The notes: generated from the letters alone by a model not told the origin. Positions 21,094 through 31,140 are shown, numbered from the stretch's first letter. The stretch: DNA of 38,195 bases from Choanephora cucurbitarum (GCA_025331435.1 JAIWNI010000169.1:1-38195); one strand, 5' to 3'. A program made the numbers and translations.

Positions 21094-21621
21094 ATGTCAA
21101 CTCATTATGAAGTCTTACAAGTGAGTGAGACAGCTTCCTTTGACCTCATCAAACAAAGGTTTCAAAGACTGATTCTTCAAGTAAAACACACTAAGAAAAA
21201 TTCTCTTCAACCATTTTAATTTTTTTTTTCATGTCAGCATCATCCTGACAAACGATCAGAAAATGAAGATGACACACAAGCTCAAAGGATCTTGAAAGCT
21301 TGGGATGTTCTGAGAGATCCATCAAGCAGAAAGGAATATGATATCGAATTAGAAAGTAAGTGATGACAGACATCAAGACTTTCATTCTCATGCTATGTAG
21401 TTCAGAGAAATAAAAAAGACATGGCTATCAGTGCAGAAGTAGACTTGGATGAGATGGAATATACTGAAGAAGAAAAGACGTTCTCGCTTGTTTGTCGTTG
21501 TTCAGGCGAATATCTGATCACAGAAGATGAGCTAGAAGAAGGCATTGATGTGGTTGGCTGCAATAACTGCTCACTTCGTATTCGAGTTTTATATGATGTT
21601 GTAGATGAAGAAGATGCATAA
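21094..21621 (+). CDS. DPH4: Diphthamide biosynthesis protein 4 (J domain plus CSL zinc finger)
   Basis: DPH4 (yeast Jjj3) is a J-domain, zinc/iron-binding partner in the first steps of diphthamide synthesis on eEF2. Three exons (21094-21180, 21238-21355, 21401-21621) with 57- and 45-nt introns give 141 residues, somewhat shorter than many homologues. The N-terminal J domain shows [20 protein letters not shown], the HPD tripeptide at 31-33 (split from helix II by the first intron) and [15 protein letters not shown]. The C-terminal CSL-type zinc finger shows Cys100, Cys102, Cys122 and Cys125 (LVCRCSGEY and [10 protein letters not shown]). It sits between two mitochondrial-translation genes with only 68 and 80 bp of spacing, all on one strand. 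The assignment is firm. Confidence 0.92.
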
Positions 21622-21701
21622 TTTATTATTATTATTATTTTGTAAATACAACCCCCTCTTTATATAATTTTTTCTTCTTCTTTGCTTTTTTTTTCTCTCA
21701 A

Positions 21702-22181
21702 ATGTCTTTTTTCAGATTTCTTTCTCGCCCATTCCTAACACAACCGTTACTCAGGTCTTTTACGACCCGACCTACTGAACGAAAAAAGATTGTTTTACGA
21801 GATGAAGATCTCGTCGAGACTTTTGTCAAAGGTTCTGGTCCAGGTGGACAGTGCATCAACAAACGCTCCAGTTGTGTTGATCTACGTCATATACCTACTG
21901 GTATTCGAGTTCAAGTAAGTTAGACATACTATAGACTAGAGCCCATTAATGACCTCTCGGACCAGTGTCAACAATCAAGATCGTTGGCTGATAACCGAGG
22001 TATTGCCCGTAAACTGCTTCGAGAAAAACTGGATGAGTTGGAGAATGGACACCTCAGTAAAAATGCAAAAAAGGCTGCTAAAATAGCTAAACAAAAGGCA
22101 CGTAGAGCAAAAAGAGCAAAAGAAAAATATGGAAAGCCAAAAGAAGAACCTAATTCAGTCATACCGCCTCCTGAGGAATAA
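21702..22181 (+). CDS. MTRFR: Mitochondrial GGQ-domain protein, MTRFR/ICT1-like ribosome rescue factor
   Basis: This is a class-I release-factor-like protein of the C12orf65/MTRFR type, which acts on stalled mitochondrial large subunits to free peptidyl-tRNA. Two exons (21702-21914 and 21966-22181) around a 51-nt intron give 142 residues. Residues 1-25 ([10 protein letters not shown], then RSFTTRP) resemble a mitochondrial presequence. The peptidyl-hydrolase motif GSGPGGQ has GGQ at 48-50, followed by [17 protein letters not shown]. After the intron the protein continues [18 protein letters not shown] and ends in a Lys/Ala-rich basic helix, as in MTRFR. It lacks the codon-recognition domains of true release factors. 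ICT1-like proteins are the main alternative; the short length and C-terminal layout favour MTRFR. Confidence 0.88.
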
Positions 22182-23231
22182 AGAGAGAGCGAGAGAGAGA
22201 CAGAGAAGAAAGAAAGAGAGCACACAAGCATAAAAAAAAGACAGAGAGAAATCTATAAAGGGAGAGTTGAGAATTGTTATGGTTACGATCTTAGATAAGT
22301 CATACTCTGTTTCGATTGTTTTCTCTTTCCCTTTTTATTTATTTATTTTATTACGTGAATCTCAAGTGCAGTGCAATTAAACATGATTAGAATGTCATTA
22401 AATTGATTTTATTTCATTTGATTTTTCCCTCTTTTTTTTGTATCATTCGACACTGTGACAGGAGATGAGCTCAATGTGTCTGATATACCAACAGTTGCTT
22501 ATACATCTCTAATGTGTGTGCATGCATGCAGTTCAAAGTGTGCACGGTCTATTTACATATTCTTATTGTCTTTTGTGACTCTGTTGTTTATGATTCTTGT
22601 TTAGACTGAATTGACAACATGTTCCATAGTGTGAATCAAGTACAGTATCTATCTCAATAGAGTATGTTTCATCTACATCAAAAGACGTGTCCTCTTGAAA
22701 TCGTTCTAACAGTAAGAATTAGCTATTTTTTAATCAAAAAAAGGGCAAGATATTGAAAGTGTGTTCTATCTCTCTATGATGCCTAATGATATCAGTGATC
22801 TAATTACTTCACTTGACACATCTGCAGTGTAAAGTTTTAATAATTGCTCCTTCATATGTATGTTTGTATGACTATCTCTAATTCAATTGATAGAGGAGTC
22901 AAAAAGAAACTGATAGACAAAAGTAAAGAAAGACTAGAGAAAGGGAGAAGCAATATAATTCTCATATTTAGCAGTAATAGTAAATAGAGAAAATATAGGC
23001 TGACACATAAGAGAATGCAGGGAGTAAAGCAGAGACTGTCAATGACTCTTTTTCTACTCTTTTTTTGTATTCTTAAGTTAGGGTTGAATAGGTCCTAGCC
23101 CAAGATGTCAGATTTAAGGAGAAGAAAAGGTACTTTGTATATTAATAGTAAAATAAAACAAAAGACAAAAAAAAATATGAGAGGTGATTCTCTCTCTCTT
23201 TTCTTCTTCTTTTTTTCTTTTCTTTCAATCG
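22182..23231. other. Intergenic; purine tract and promoter region
   Basis: Begins with a GA-rich tract (about 22182-22260) just after the GGQ gene, then AT-rich sequence without recognisable genes. The last 60 bp are T/C-rich and probably the leader of the next gene. Confidence 0.45.
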
Positions 23232-24480
23232 ATGTCATTATTTAAACACACTATGGATTATCAAACTATATCATTCAATAAAAAACCACATAATCGAATC
23301 CATGTAGATGCTACCAAGAACAGTTCAAGAAACAGTACTTGGTCAGGTGTCTATCTCAACAAGAAAAGTACCAATAGTCATCATAGACTGAATGTCACTG
23401 AAATTGAAACTACCTTTTATATGCTTTCATTGCCTATTGAAGAAAGAATCGCATTTTATGAGGACAAATACAGACTTTGTATGGAATCAGAGACTCAATT
23501 GTCAGATTGGATCAAAAATGTCAAGCAGAAGGGTCCACCGAGTCCTTTAGCAGAAGGTAAACTTACACGCTCTTAAAAGCCCTGTCATCATATAAACTGA
23601 CATGTTTACCTTATAAGAAAAGATCATGTTACCTGCCAAATCAAAGTTTTCAGAAATCTTATTTTCATCTGTCTCTACCAAATCCAGATCGAGGCATCTT
23701 TCGGTTCAAGAAGCCACTGAAACAACCCCTACAGTAAGATCATCTATCAGTACATTTCTTAAAAAGGCAACAGGAAGTCTATCTACTTCTTACAAGCAAA
23801 CACAACCCAAGTCAACAACACCAATGCCATCTTCAAGCTATCAGAAGCGATTCTCATTCAATCGATTCTCACTCTCTACAAAAGCCAGACAACAGCAACC
23901 AAAGAAAAAGAGGAATACTGACTTGAGTCCACAGAACAAAACAAGTCCTGTCTATCCTGAGAACTCAATCTCTCGAGCCTATGATACCACCAAAAAGCTA
24001 TCCTCTAAGCTATTGAGCAAGAAACCTATACCTTCCTTTGAACCTCCTCCCAGTGAGACAAAGGCAACCTTGATTCGAGACGAGTCGATTGATTCAGGCA
24101 TCAAGATGTCTGATTCCAGCTCATTTCTATCGTTGAAACTCACAGATGAAAAGCTTCCTCCACTTGATGAATCCCAAAGTACTGATATGCGCGACCATTT
24201 TCCTCTTGCGTCATTCCCTTCCATTGACTCTATTCACTTGGTTATTCCTCCTTCACATAGCTCGTCCATACCTCCTAGATCTACCTGTACTAAACTGGAT
24301 TCTGCCAAACTGAAAGAAGAGTCTATTTTTATAAAAAAGGCAAAAAAGCAACAAGAGGCCATGGTCAGTTCTACGAAACAAGAACAACAAAAGAAAAAAA
24401 ATCGAGCTTCTTTATTAGCCACTTCTTCATTATCCACCATTCGTATCTTGTCACAGAAATCACAACTGTTAAAACGTTAA
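23232..24480 (+). CDS. Ser/Lys-rich protein of unknown function
   Basis: Two exons (23232-23556 and 23618-24480) around a 61-nt intron (GTAAAC...TTATAAG, branch CTGAC) give 395 residues. The ATG at 23232 (MSLFKHTMDYQ) is preferred to an in-frame GTG at 23184, which lies in a pyrimidine tract. Residues about 50-110 form the only ordered-looking part (LNVTEIETTFYMLSLPIEER, then EDKYRLCMESETQLSDWIKN). The rest is low complexity, rich in Ser, Thr, Lys and Gln, with many potential phosphorylation sites (RSRHLSVQE, DESIDSGIKMSDSSSFLS) and a Lys/Gln-rich coiled segment near the C-terminus (KKAKKQQEAMVSS). No membrane segment or signal peptide is seen. I do not recognise it; an intrinsically disordered regulatory or cytoskeletal protein is a guess. 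Confidence 0.8.
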
Positions 24481-25380
24481 ACAATGGTAGTCCCCCTTTC
24501 TTTCTTATAGTGTGTATAAAATAATCATCATAATAAATCAAATTATGTATTTCTCAACCATTTTGGTTGGAATGTTCACTTCTAAAAAAAAAAGAAATTC
24601 TTTAGCTATGGACTTACTATTTTATTGCTTCTCCTGAAAAAAGTTTCTCCTACCAAGAAATGCAAGTTAGATTCCCTCCTACACTTTTGATTCTTTTTTT
24701 TTCTATAATAGAAAAAAACCGGCTTTTTCACTAAAGCAAAGACAGAAGAAGGAAGTAAAAAAAAAAACGGGTATAATAAGCTTACTGCTTATTTGCTGCA
24801 ATCAACTTTTGGTTATTCACGTATTCTTTTGTTTATAATATAAGGTTGAATTACTATTGTACTTGAATGAGGGGGGGGGGGGGTAGAGTGATATGCATCT
24901 TATTCTCTTTTCTGGTTTTATACTTGTCAAAGCAAATAAGGTTCCTTTTCTTTTAATGCTTGTTTGAGAATCAAAGGAGTGTTATGTTAATATGAGACAC
25001 CGATATTAACTCTTCTTAACACAACTATTGTTCTTTTCATTTCAATGTCCCAATAAAGAAGAAGTTAAAGGGGGTGATGGTTTCAGTTAGGTCATTTACC
25101 TTTAAAATATTAAAACTGTACTCTTCTTTTGTTGTCTATTCAGTATGAATAGAGACCCTAAAGAGAGAAAAAGGAAAAGGGGTTAGAAGGTCAATGAAAG
25201 GCTCTCTTATGTCAATCATTTCTTGACCCTAAACAGCCTAGAAAGTAGTACCTCAATCAATTGACTGAGTTTTCCTTTATTTTTTATTTTACAGCGCCTG
25301 TCAAAACCAACCCCCTCCTTCTTTCTTCTCTCTCTCTTTTTTTTTTCTTTTTCGACCTCATTTCTTATATTTTTATCCTC
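24481..25380. other. Intergenic, contains a G13 tract
   Basis: Mostly AT-rich. A run of 13 G occurs at 24871-24883. The right end has a T/C-rich leader before PET117. No gene recognised. Confidence 0.5.
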
Positions 25381-25730
25381 ATGTCTAAAGCAGCTAAAGC
25401 CACGTTGATGGGCTCTATTGTCTTTTGTGCAGCTTCTGTGTTTGGTGTACATTATCTTCAGAATGAAGAAAAAGCTGTAAATTGACTTTCTAGCATAGAA
25501 CAAATATAGAGAGGCTATATGAAATGATGTAGAGCTCACATGCTTAATCTTTATCATAGACATTAAGAGCCGGTGTCGTTCGAGAAGATGAACGTAGAAA
25601 AAAGAAAGAACAACAGGCATTGAATATGCAAGAACTCAAAGAACAACAAGAATTACACCAAGCCTTATTAAAGACACAACAAGTGAGTCAGCCACCTTCT
25701 AATGAGCCAGCATCCAATGATGAAGAATAA
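25381..25730 (+). CDS. PET117: Cytochrome c oxidase assembly protein PET117
   Basis: PET117 is a small mitochondrial inner-membrane protein needed for cytochrome c oxidase assembly; it works with the haem A synthase Cox15. Two exons (25381-25476 and 25560-25730) around an 83-nt intron, longer than most in this window, give 88 residues. Residues 8-25 form one membrane segment (LMGSIVFCAASVFGVHYL), followed by the family pattern LRAGVVREDERRKKKEQQ and a charged, Gln-rich helix. The TAA stop overlaps AATAAA. The gene converges on the ubiquitin-like/eS31 gene with only 68 bp between the coding ends, so the 3' UTRs probably overlap. Short length limits certainty, but the layout fits the family well. 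Confidence 0.88.
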
Positions 25731-25798
25731 ATAAAAAAAGAAAAGATGTAACACCCTATAGTGTATGCTTCAATCGTCATATTTTAATCAAAATAACT

Positions 25799-26266
25799 TT
25801 AAGCACTTTCACCCTTTTGGAAGACATAAGTCAAGTGACACTTGCCACAGTATTGACGATCCTTGTGCTTGGCCATGAAGACACCAGCACCACAGGTAGC
25901 GTTAGGACATTCACGACGGAGACGAGTGATCTTGCCAGATTCGTCAACCTTGTAGTACTTGAGGATAGCCAACTTGACCTTAGTACGCTTGTGCTTGATC
26001 TTCTTGGGGGTAGTGTAGGTCTTCTTCTTTCTCTTCTTACCACCACCGAGAAGTTCAGCGTTGAGGTTCAAGGTGTTGTTGTCGGCAATACCGTAGAGGG
26101 CGAGTTCACCATCAACAAGAGGCTTACCAGCGAAACTCAAGAGTTGAGCATCAACAGGAAGACCTTCACGTTCTTGGATCATGGCCTTGACAGCAGCAAC
26201 AGAGCTGTTGGCAGAGACATCAAGGGCAAGGGTGTTGCCTTGGAGGGACTTGACAAAGACTTGCAT
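25799..26266 (-). CDS. RPS31: Divergent ubiquitin-like domain fused to ribosomal protein eS31 (RPS27A)
   Basis: A single-exon gene of 155 residues. Residues 1-75 form a ubiquitin-like domain ([17 protein letters not shown], then FAGKPLVDG) and the rest is eS31 of the 40S subunit: basic [36 protein letters not shown] and the zinc ribbon CPNATC...CGKC. The ubiquitin part is strongly changed. Ile44 is Ser, the residue aligned to Val70 is Asn, Lys11 is Asn, Lys29 is Met, Lys33 is Arg, and the residue aligned to Lys63 is Asp. One residue is missing near position 54, and the tail LRLRGG is AELLGGG. Lys6, Lys27 and Lys48 remain. The di-Gly processing site before the ribosomal part is kept. I infer a cleavable folding helper for eS31 rather than a source of conjugatable ubiquitin. 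The eS31 part appears fully functional. Confidence 0.93.
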   Translation of the reverse strand: MQVFVKSLQGNTLALDVSANSSVAAVKAMIQEREGLPVDAQLLSFAGKPLVDGELALYGIADNNTLNLNAELLGGGKKRKKKTYTTPKKIKHKRTKVKLAILKYYKVDESGKITRLRRECPNATCGAGVFMAKHKDRQYCGKCHLTYVFQKGESA

Positions 26267-27100
26267 CGTTAAGATATCAGATAACTCGATTATTTTTCAA
26301 ACAATTAGGAATAATTTAGAAGTGCAAGAAAAAAAATCTGGCAACAAGTGAGTTCTCTCTTTTCAAGTTCTTCAGTCTGCTCCTTCCTTACCTTCCTCAC
26401 TATCTGTTTTATTTAAAGAGTTGGGGGAAGAAAAAAAAAAGAGAAAAGAGAAAAAAAATTTTTTTTCAATAGGAAAGACGGTCGATGTTTCAAAACAAGA
26501 AATGGAGTTAATTTTTGGACTTTTTTATTGGAAGATAAACAGCATTCGAATGTTGCTGGCCATAGAAATATGTCTTGTTATCAACTACAAGCTACAAAAG
26601 AGTGCTGATTTTTTAGGTGGCATTGCTTTTCTATTTCATAGAAACAAGAAATATTATGACAACATGTTACTTGAGTTAACTGCCTCTGAACTTATAAATG
26701 CTCGATTTTACTACAATGCCTAAGAAGAGGAATTTTTGCCTAGCTTGATTTTATTTCCCTGTCTGTTCTACCTTGACACTCACCTTATGTTCTATTTTTC
26801 ATTCTACGAAATAACATAATACAATACAGAATGTGCATCGATCTAGTGCCTTTAGCATGCTGAATAGCTAAACATTGGCCACAACGAGCGCTTCTTTCTT
26901 TTGCGTCAACCAAGCACTAAAAGGCAACACTTTCCTTGAAAAGATGTGTTTACACTATTTCCGGAGATTATTCGCTTACAAAAAGGAAAAGAACAATGAC
27001 TATGAGAATTTAAGATGCTTGCAACAAGGTTCTGATTAGCGACCTTTGAGGATTTTGTCATTATGCCTTGTCAAAGTTTGAAGATTGCTTGAGCAGAAAG
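26267..27100. other. Intergenic between eS31 and transposase remnant
   Basis: Promoter side of the eS31 gene, with a T/C-rich strand reading toward it. A 100-codon plus-strand frame (26421-26723) has no recognisable motif and starts in a purine tract; it is not called. Confidence 0.45.
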
Positions 27101-27101
27101 C

Positions 27102-28360
27102 CTATTTAGTATTTTCGTTCACTTTGCTCACTATTAATAAACGAATTTTTTTCTTAAATTTTGAGCAATGTCTCTTCTCCAATAGCTTTTCTCTTTTAAG
27201 CTTGCTCTTGACCACTGACCAAAACTGCTCAATAGGATTGAGTTCTGGAGAGTAGGGAGGAAGGTATACACACCGATACCCACGACTTTCAATGTACTTT
27301 TGAATATCCTTGTGTTTGTGAATCGGAGCATTATCCATCAAAATATAATGGCCCTTAAACTCAGGGTGACAATCCATGACATCCGTGCAACTAGCAATAA
27401 AATTGAAGTAGTAACCAGTTACAGTACCACCTTTAGTCTTCTTATGAGATGATGAAGAGCCACCAACAGTTTTTCTTTTCTTGCTTGCAGCTTGAACTTT
27501 TGGACGTCTAACTCTGACATTTACTACACCATATGGGCTTATAAGCTCCAAGTATTGTAATTTGCCCTTGTCTTAGGCGCAATGACTACAGCTCTTTCAC
27601 CTTTTTTTGGGCCAAGCCATAGAACGTTTCATATTGATGTGAAACGCGGCTTCGTCAATGAACACACACAGTTGCTCATGAAGTCCAAGTCAGTCTGCAA
27701 CTGATTCTTCACCCAATTAAACCGCTCTTCAATTTTCTCTGGGCTGTTTCCCTCAATCGCTTGAAAATGAGCCCTTTTGAGAGCGATGTTAGATTTCTAA
27801 GTAACGAAATCATGAAGAGATGACTTTTTGATTTGAAGGTCGGCAAATTGGCTTGTTAAACCTTCCATCATATCATCTAGAATTGATAAAGGATTTTCAT
27901 CGAGAAAATCAATGATGAAACGGACATGATCTTCTGTCAACATAAAAGGTCTACCAGCTTTCCTGCCACTTCCAAATGCCCTGGTCTCTATCTCTTCGTC
28001 TCTTGATTTCTTCTAACTTTGTTCTGTGCTTTGTGGAATCTGAAGCTCTTTAGCTGCAGCACGAATACTCATGTTCTTTTCTGAGAGAAGAAAAAAGAAA
28101 TGGTTCTTAACATCAGACTTATGGAATCTGTAAACCCTGTTGGTTTTGCCTTCGCTTTCGGGCACAGCTGGTTCAGTGCTAGTTGAGGGTTTGGCTATTG
28201 TGGACTTTTCAAGTGGTTTTGAGTCCAAATACTTGTCAAAGTTAGTAACATCTTCAAGTGGATACTCATCCTCATCGACCTCCATCTCAAAGACGTGCAC
28301 TTGCTCGTTGTTTTCGTCATAGATGTTTCCTCTGCCGTCTTCAAACAAAACGCGATCCAT
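27102..28360 (-). pseudogene. Dead Tc1/mariner (DD34E) transposase
   Basis: Read on the minus strand from ATG 28360. An acidic N-terminal part leads to a helix-turn-helix-like segment (NMSIRAAAKELQIPQST), then the frame breaks near 28013. A middle part (GRPFMLTEDHVRFIIDFLDE, KRAHFQAIEG) is interrupted by an in-frame TAG and shifts at a TG repeat before FIDEAAFHINMKRSMAWPKK. A further shift at an A-run precedes the final open frame (27551-27102), with YILMDNAPIH and PPYSPELNPIEQFWSVVKSK. Catalytic Asp (FIDEAA), Asp (LMDNAP) and Glu (NPIEQF) are all present, and 34 residues lie between the second Asp and the Glu, which is the mariner/Tc1 spacing. At least four lesions make it inactive. Terminal inverted repeats were not found. 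Confidence 0.85.
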
Positions 28361-28931
28361 TGTTAATATAATTTTGAGCGATGTTTTTCTTTGTGAAGTT
28401 GAGACTTTGGGTGAAAAAACTCAGGTGTCACGGTTAAAGGTTACGCAGTTCGAATATGCTGAGTATCAAAAATCATTGACCTTCGCTCTTTAAAAGATTT
28501 GGATTATCAGTCTTACAACAATTTGCATTAATGATATAGTTAACTATACGAGAAAATGGTTTATAGCTCTCAAATTCGATAGAGCGCCTATGATAAGTCT
28601 TTAAATTACTCATTCTTACTTCTCTGCTATATCTAAAGATATTTCTGTACGCAAAGCTAGCATTTTTCTGTATAGTATCTTATATGATTATTATACGATG
28701 CAACTATCTAATTCCTCAACAAAACTTGGTATACTTTTTTAATAGCATCTCATAAGTATTATGCTAACAATCTGTTGATTTAAAGATTTAGAATACATAT
28801 TTCTTCTCTCAAATCCTGATTTTTGTTCATTTTGACTCATTTTTGCTCGTCGGAACCGAATTTCAGCCAATAGAAATCCCCAAATTCATATACCGCCGTA
28901 AGGGCAATGAAATTTTCTCCCAAAAGTCTCT
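28361..28931. other. Intergenic, nothing recognised
   Basis: AT-rich flank between the transposase remnant and the inverted-repeat element; it may contain the undetected end of the transposon. Confidence 0.4.
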
Positions 28932-29188
28932 AATCAAAATGTTGCCGAAGTGAAGGCAGAAAATGTGGTTAACTCCACCCATACTTCTTGGCTCAATCAT
29001 TTGAAGAACTTATTCTGAATACTTAACCCACCCTAAAAAAAAGTTGAATTCTTATCCCTATGCTTGCTTTTCAAGATATAAGGAAGAAAGGGATTTAAAA
29101 TTTTATTACTATATTTATATGAAAAATAAAGCTTGTCTCTGAAAGCATTAACCACATTTTCTGCCTTCACTTCGGCAACATTTTGATT
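28932..29188. repeat. Perfect 41-bp inverted repeat flanking 175 bp (fold-back or MITE-like element)
   Basis: Left arm 28932-28972 and right arm 29148-29188 are exact reverse complements over 41 bp; identity stops sharply at both ends of each arm. The arms contain GTTGCCGAAGTGAAGGCAGA and end inward in TTAA. The 175-bp spacer is AT-rich and has no ORF. I see no flanking target-site duplication, and the arms do not match sequence beside the neighbouring transposase. A non-autonomous transposon, a fold-back element or a recent inverted duplication are all possible. Confidence 0.85.
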
Positions 29189-29784
29189 GCCAAGCTTACT
29201 TTCCAGACACTTTTTCTATTAATGCACCTGCTGTTCAGAGGCCTCAAAAGTCTAAATATACATTGCATGCCAGAGTATATTCAACTCATACATCTGGTGT
29301 GCATTACTTGCAGTTGGCAAAGTACAATCATCTGAAAACAAGACCACACTTTACAAAAAAAGACAATCTCAGCTACTCATCGAAGTGTTTGAAAGAGCTT
29401 AGCGACTCTTTTGAATGTCCTCAAGAGCTTCTAAGAGCAAGAAGCACAATCTTTGTTTGCTATATGCTCAAACGCTAACTTCGCTTTTTTTTTTATTTAT
29501 TCTTTCTTTATCATATCAACAAGCATAATATTTTTTAACACAGCAATGCTGTTTTATTCTATTTGTTCAAATCGTAGTGATATGAATGTTTTCTCAAAAC
29601 TGATTAGTATACTATAAAGAAGCAAAAAGTGTAAAGTGATTCTGCTAAAGTCCAGTGACAGCTTTTACTACTTTTATATATTTAAACTCCGGGTACACAG
29701 GTTTTAGTACACAAGTTTTATCTCTCCTCTATTAAGAAGAGTTTTTTTATCGTGTTTAACACTTTTTCTCTTCACCTAATAAAG
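29189..29784. other. Open frame then intergenic sequence upstream of the PD-(D/E)XK-like gene
   Basis: A frame open from the right arm of the inverted repeat to TAA at 29476-29478 (about 105 codons; first ATG at 29263) reads as plausible protein (SSKCLKELSDSFECPQELLR) but has no recognised motif. It may be a remnant or an upstream exon of the next gene, though no splice donor in phase is convincing. Confidence 0.3.
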
Positions 29785-31140
29785 GCCTATATTATTTCTC
29801 GTTCAGTTTATACTGCTATCAATCGACAAATACCACAAACACTAAGAAGAACTGCAGTGACTGCTAAGGAGCTAGGCAAGAAGTTGTCTGCAACACAAAA
29901 ACTGTAAGTAGCACCATCCTGCATAATACATATGCTGTTAACAGTTTGTTTTTTCTTAGGATGCTGAATCATATATACTTTATCTCAAGCAGAAGACAAA
30001 AGTCTGTGAGCAAGCTCCTGCCCCATCAGGTTCATCTCTTCTTGAACAACTTGAACAGCAGTACTTTGCCTACAGTACCTGATGTTGTTAAAACTTGGGC
30101 TAATGAATTGGAAGCTGTAAGGCATACACATATAAGCTCCCTTTTTTTTTTAAAAAAAAGACAAAAGAAAGAATTAATATCCCACCTGTAGATGAAGGCC
30201 AACCACATCGAAGAAGAGGCAACTTTGGAAGATGAACTAACGAAGCTATTGAGCAGAAAGGCCTTGAGCTTCCTCGCCCAAGCAAGTGAGACTGACGATG
30301 ATATATTGGCCACATATGCAAGAATCATAAATGAAGTGTACGTCAGCTATGTTTTTATTTAGTTTTGATTCAATACTAACACTTGCTACTAGTGTGGCCA
30401 ATCACAAACGATGGTGCCATAAGGAGATGGCATTGACTATGTTTATCTCGCTGTTTTTTTCGCCAATTGTCAGAAACACCTTTGAAAGATTGAATGCAAA
30501 CGTGTTCAAGATAGATATGTAAGCTCTCTTTAGTATATGAATTGATGTACCAAAATATAATAACTTTTATTATTATTTAGGCAAGACAAGCATATGAATG
30601 GGCACGCCGTTAAGCCAGACTATTTGGTTTCGCTCTTTTCTGGGTCAGGCGAGGAACTCAACATCTACAGCATGGAAGCAAAGACACCTGAGGCAAACAA
30701 AGGTGATCTTGATTTCATAAAATTAGCAAACACAATGAAAGTCATGGTGGATGAACTAGTATCCTGTGGTTGCCCTCTTCCTCACGCTCACTCATTCGGT
30801 ACACTATTACACGGTGATACTATGATCTCATATGAGATGAGCTTGGAAAATGAAGGCATATATATAATGAAAGAGCTAAATGCTGTACAGATGCCTTGCC
30901 TGATTGGTGACTTGAGCCTTTTGCTACCTATGATAAATGACATCGTTCACGTTTGTGTAAGTACATATAACATAACCAAAAAAGAAAAGACAGTAGTAGT
31001 AACTGAGCCCCCCCCCCCCCATTTCAAATATGTAGGAAAAGGTCAAAGGACATGCAGGCGCAGTTGTTGGCCTTGGAATGGATAAAACCGAACATCCATT
31101 CCAACGACCAACAAACTGGAGAGTAAGAAAAGCAGAATAA
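29785..31140 (+). CDS. Protein with PD-(D/E)XK nuclease-like signature (5' end unresolved)
   Basis: Six exon pieces join in frame: 29785-29903 (left border uncertain), 29960-30116, 30192-30337, 30393-30518, 30581-30956 and 31036-31140. The introns include an exact TACTAAC branch site near 30385. The supported part is about 342 residues; the first in-frame ATG is 29961, but coding-like sequence (ELGKKLSATQKL) precedes it. The core reads KPDYLVSLFSGSGEELNIYS, then MEAKTPEANKGDLDFIKLAN. Asp (30618-30620) followed 19 residues later by Glu-x-Lys (30675-30683) and a long helix fits the PD-(D/E)XK nuclease fold. From memory, similar proteins of unknown role are numerous in Mucorales genomes. The C-terminus ends NWRVRKAE. 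A role in DNA cleavage is inference; related folds may be non-catalytic. Confidence 0.65.

Noticed and set aside
23184..23231. Upstream in-frame GTG as start of the Ser/Lys-rich protein
   Set aside because: It lies in a pyrimidine tract typical of a leader, and the ATG at 23232 is the natural start.
25817..26272. 151-codon plus-strand frame
   Set aside because: Antisense shadow of the Ubl-eS31 gene; no motif of its own.
26421..26723. 100-codon frame as a gene
   Set aside because: Starts in a purine tract, has no recognisable domain and no splice or promoter context.
28932..29188. Reading the 41-bp arms as terminal repeats of the transposase at 27102-28360
   Set aside because: Both arms lie on the same side of the transposase, and no copy of the arm is found beyond its other end.
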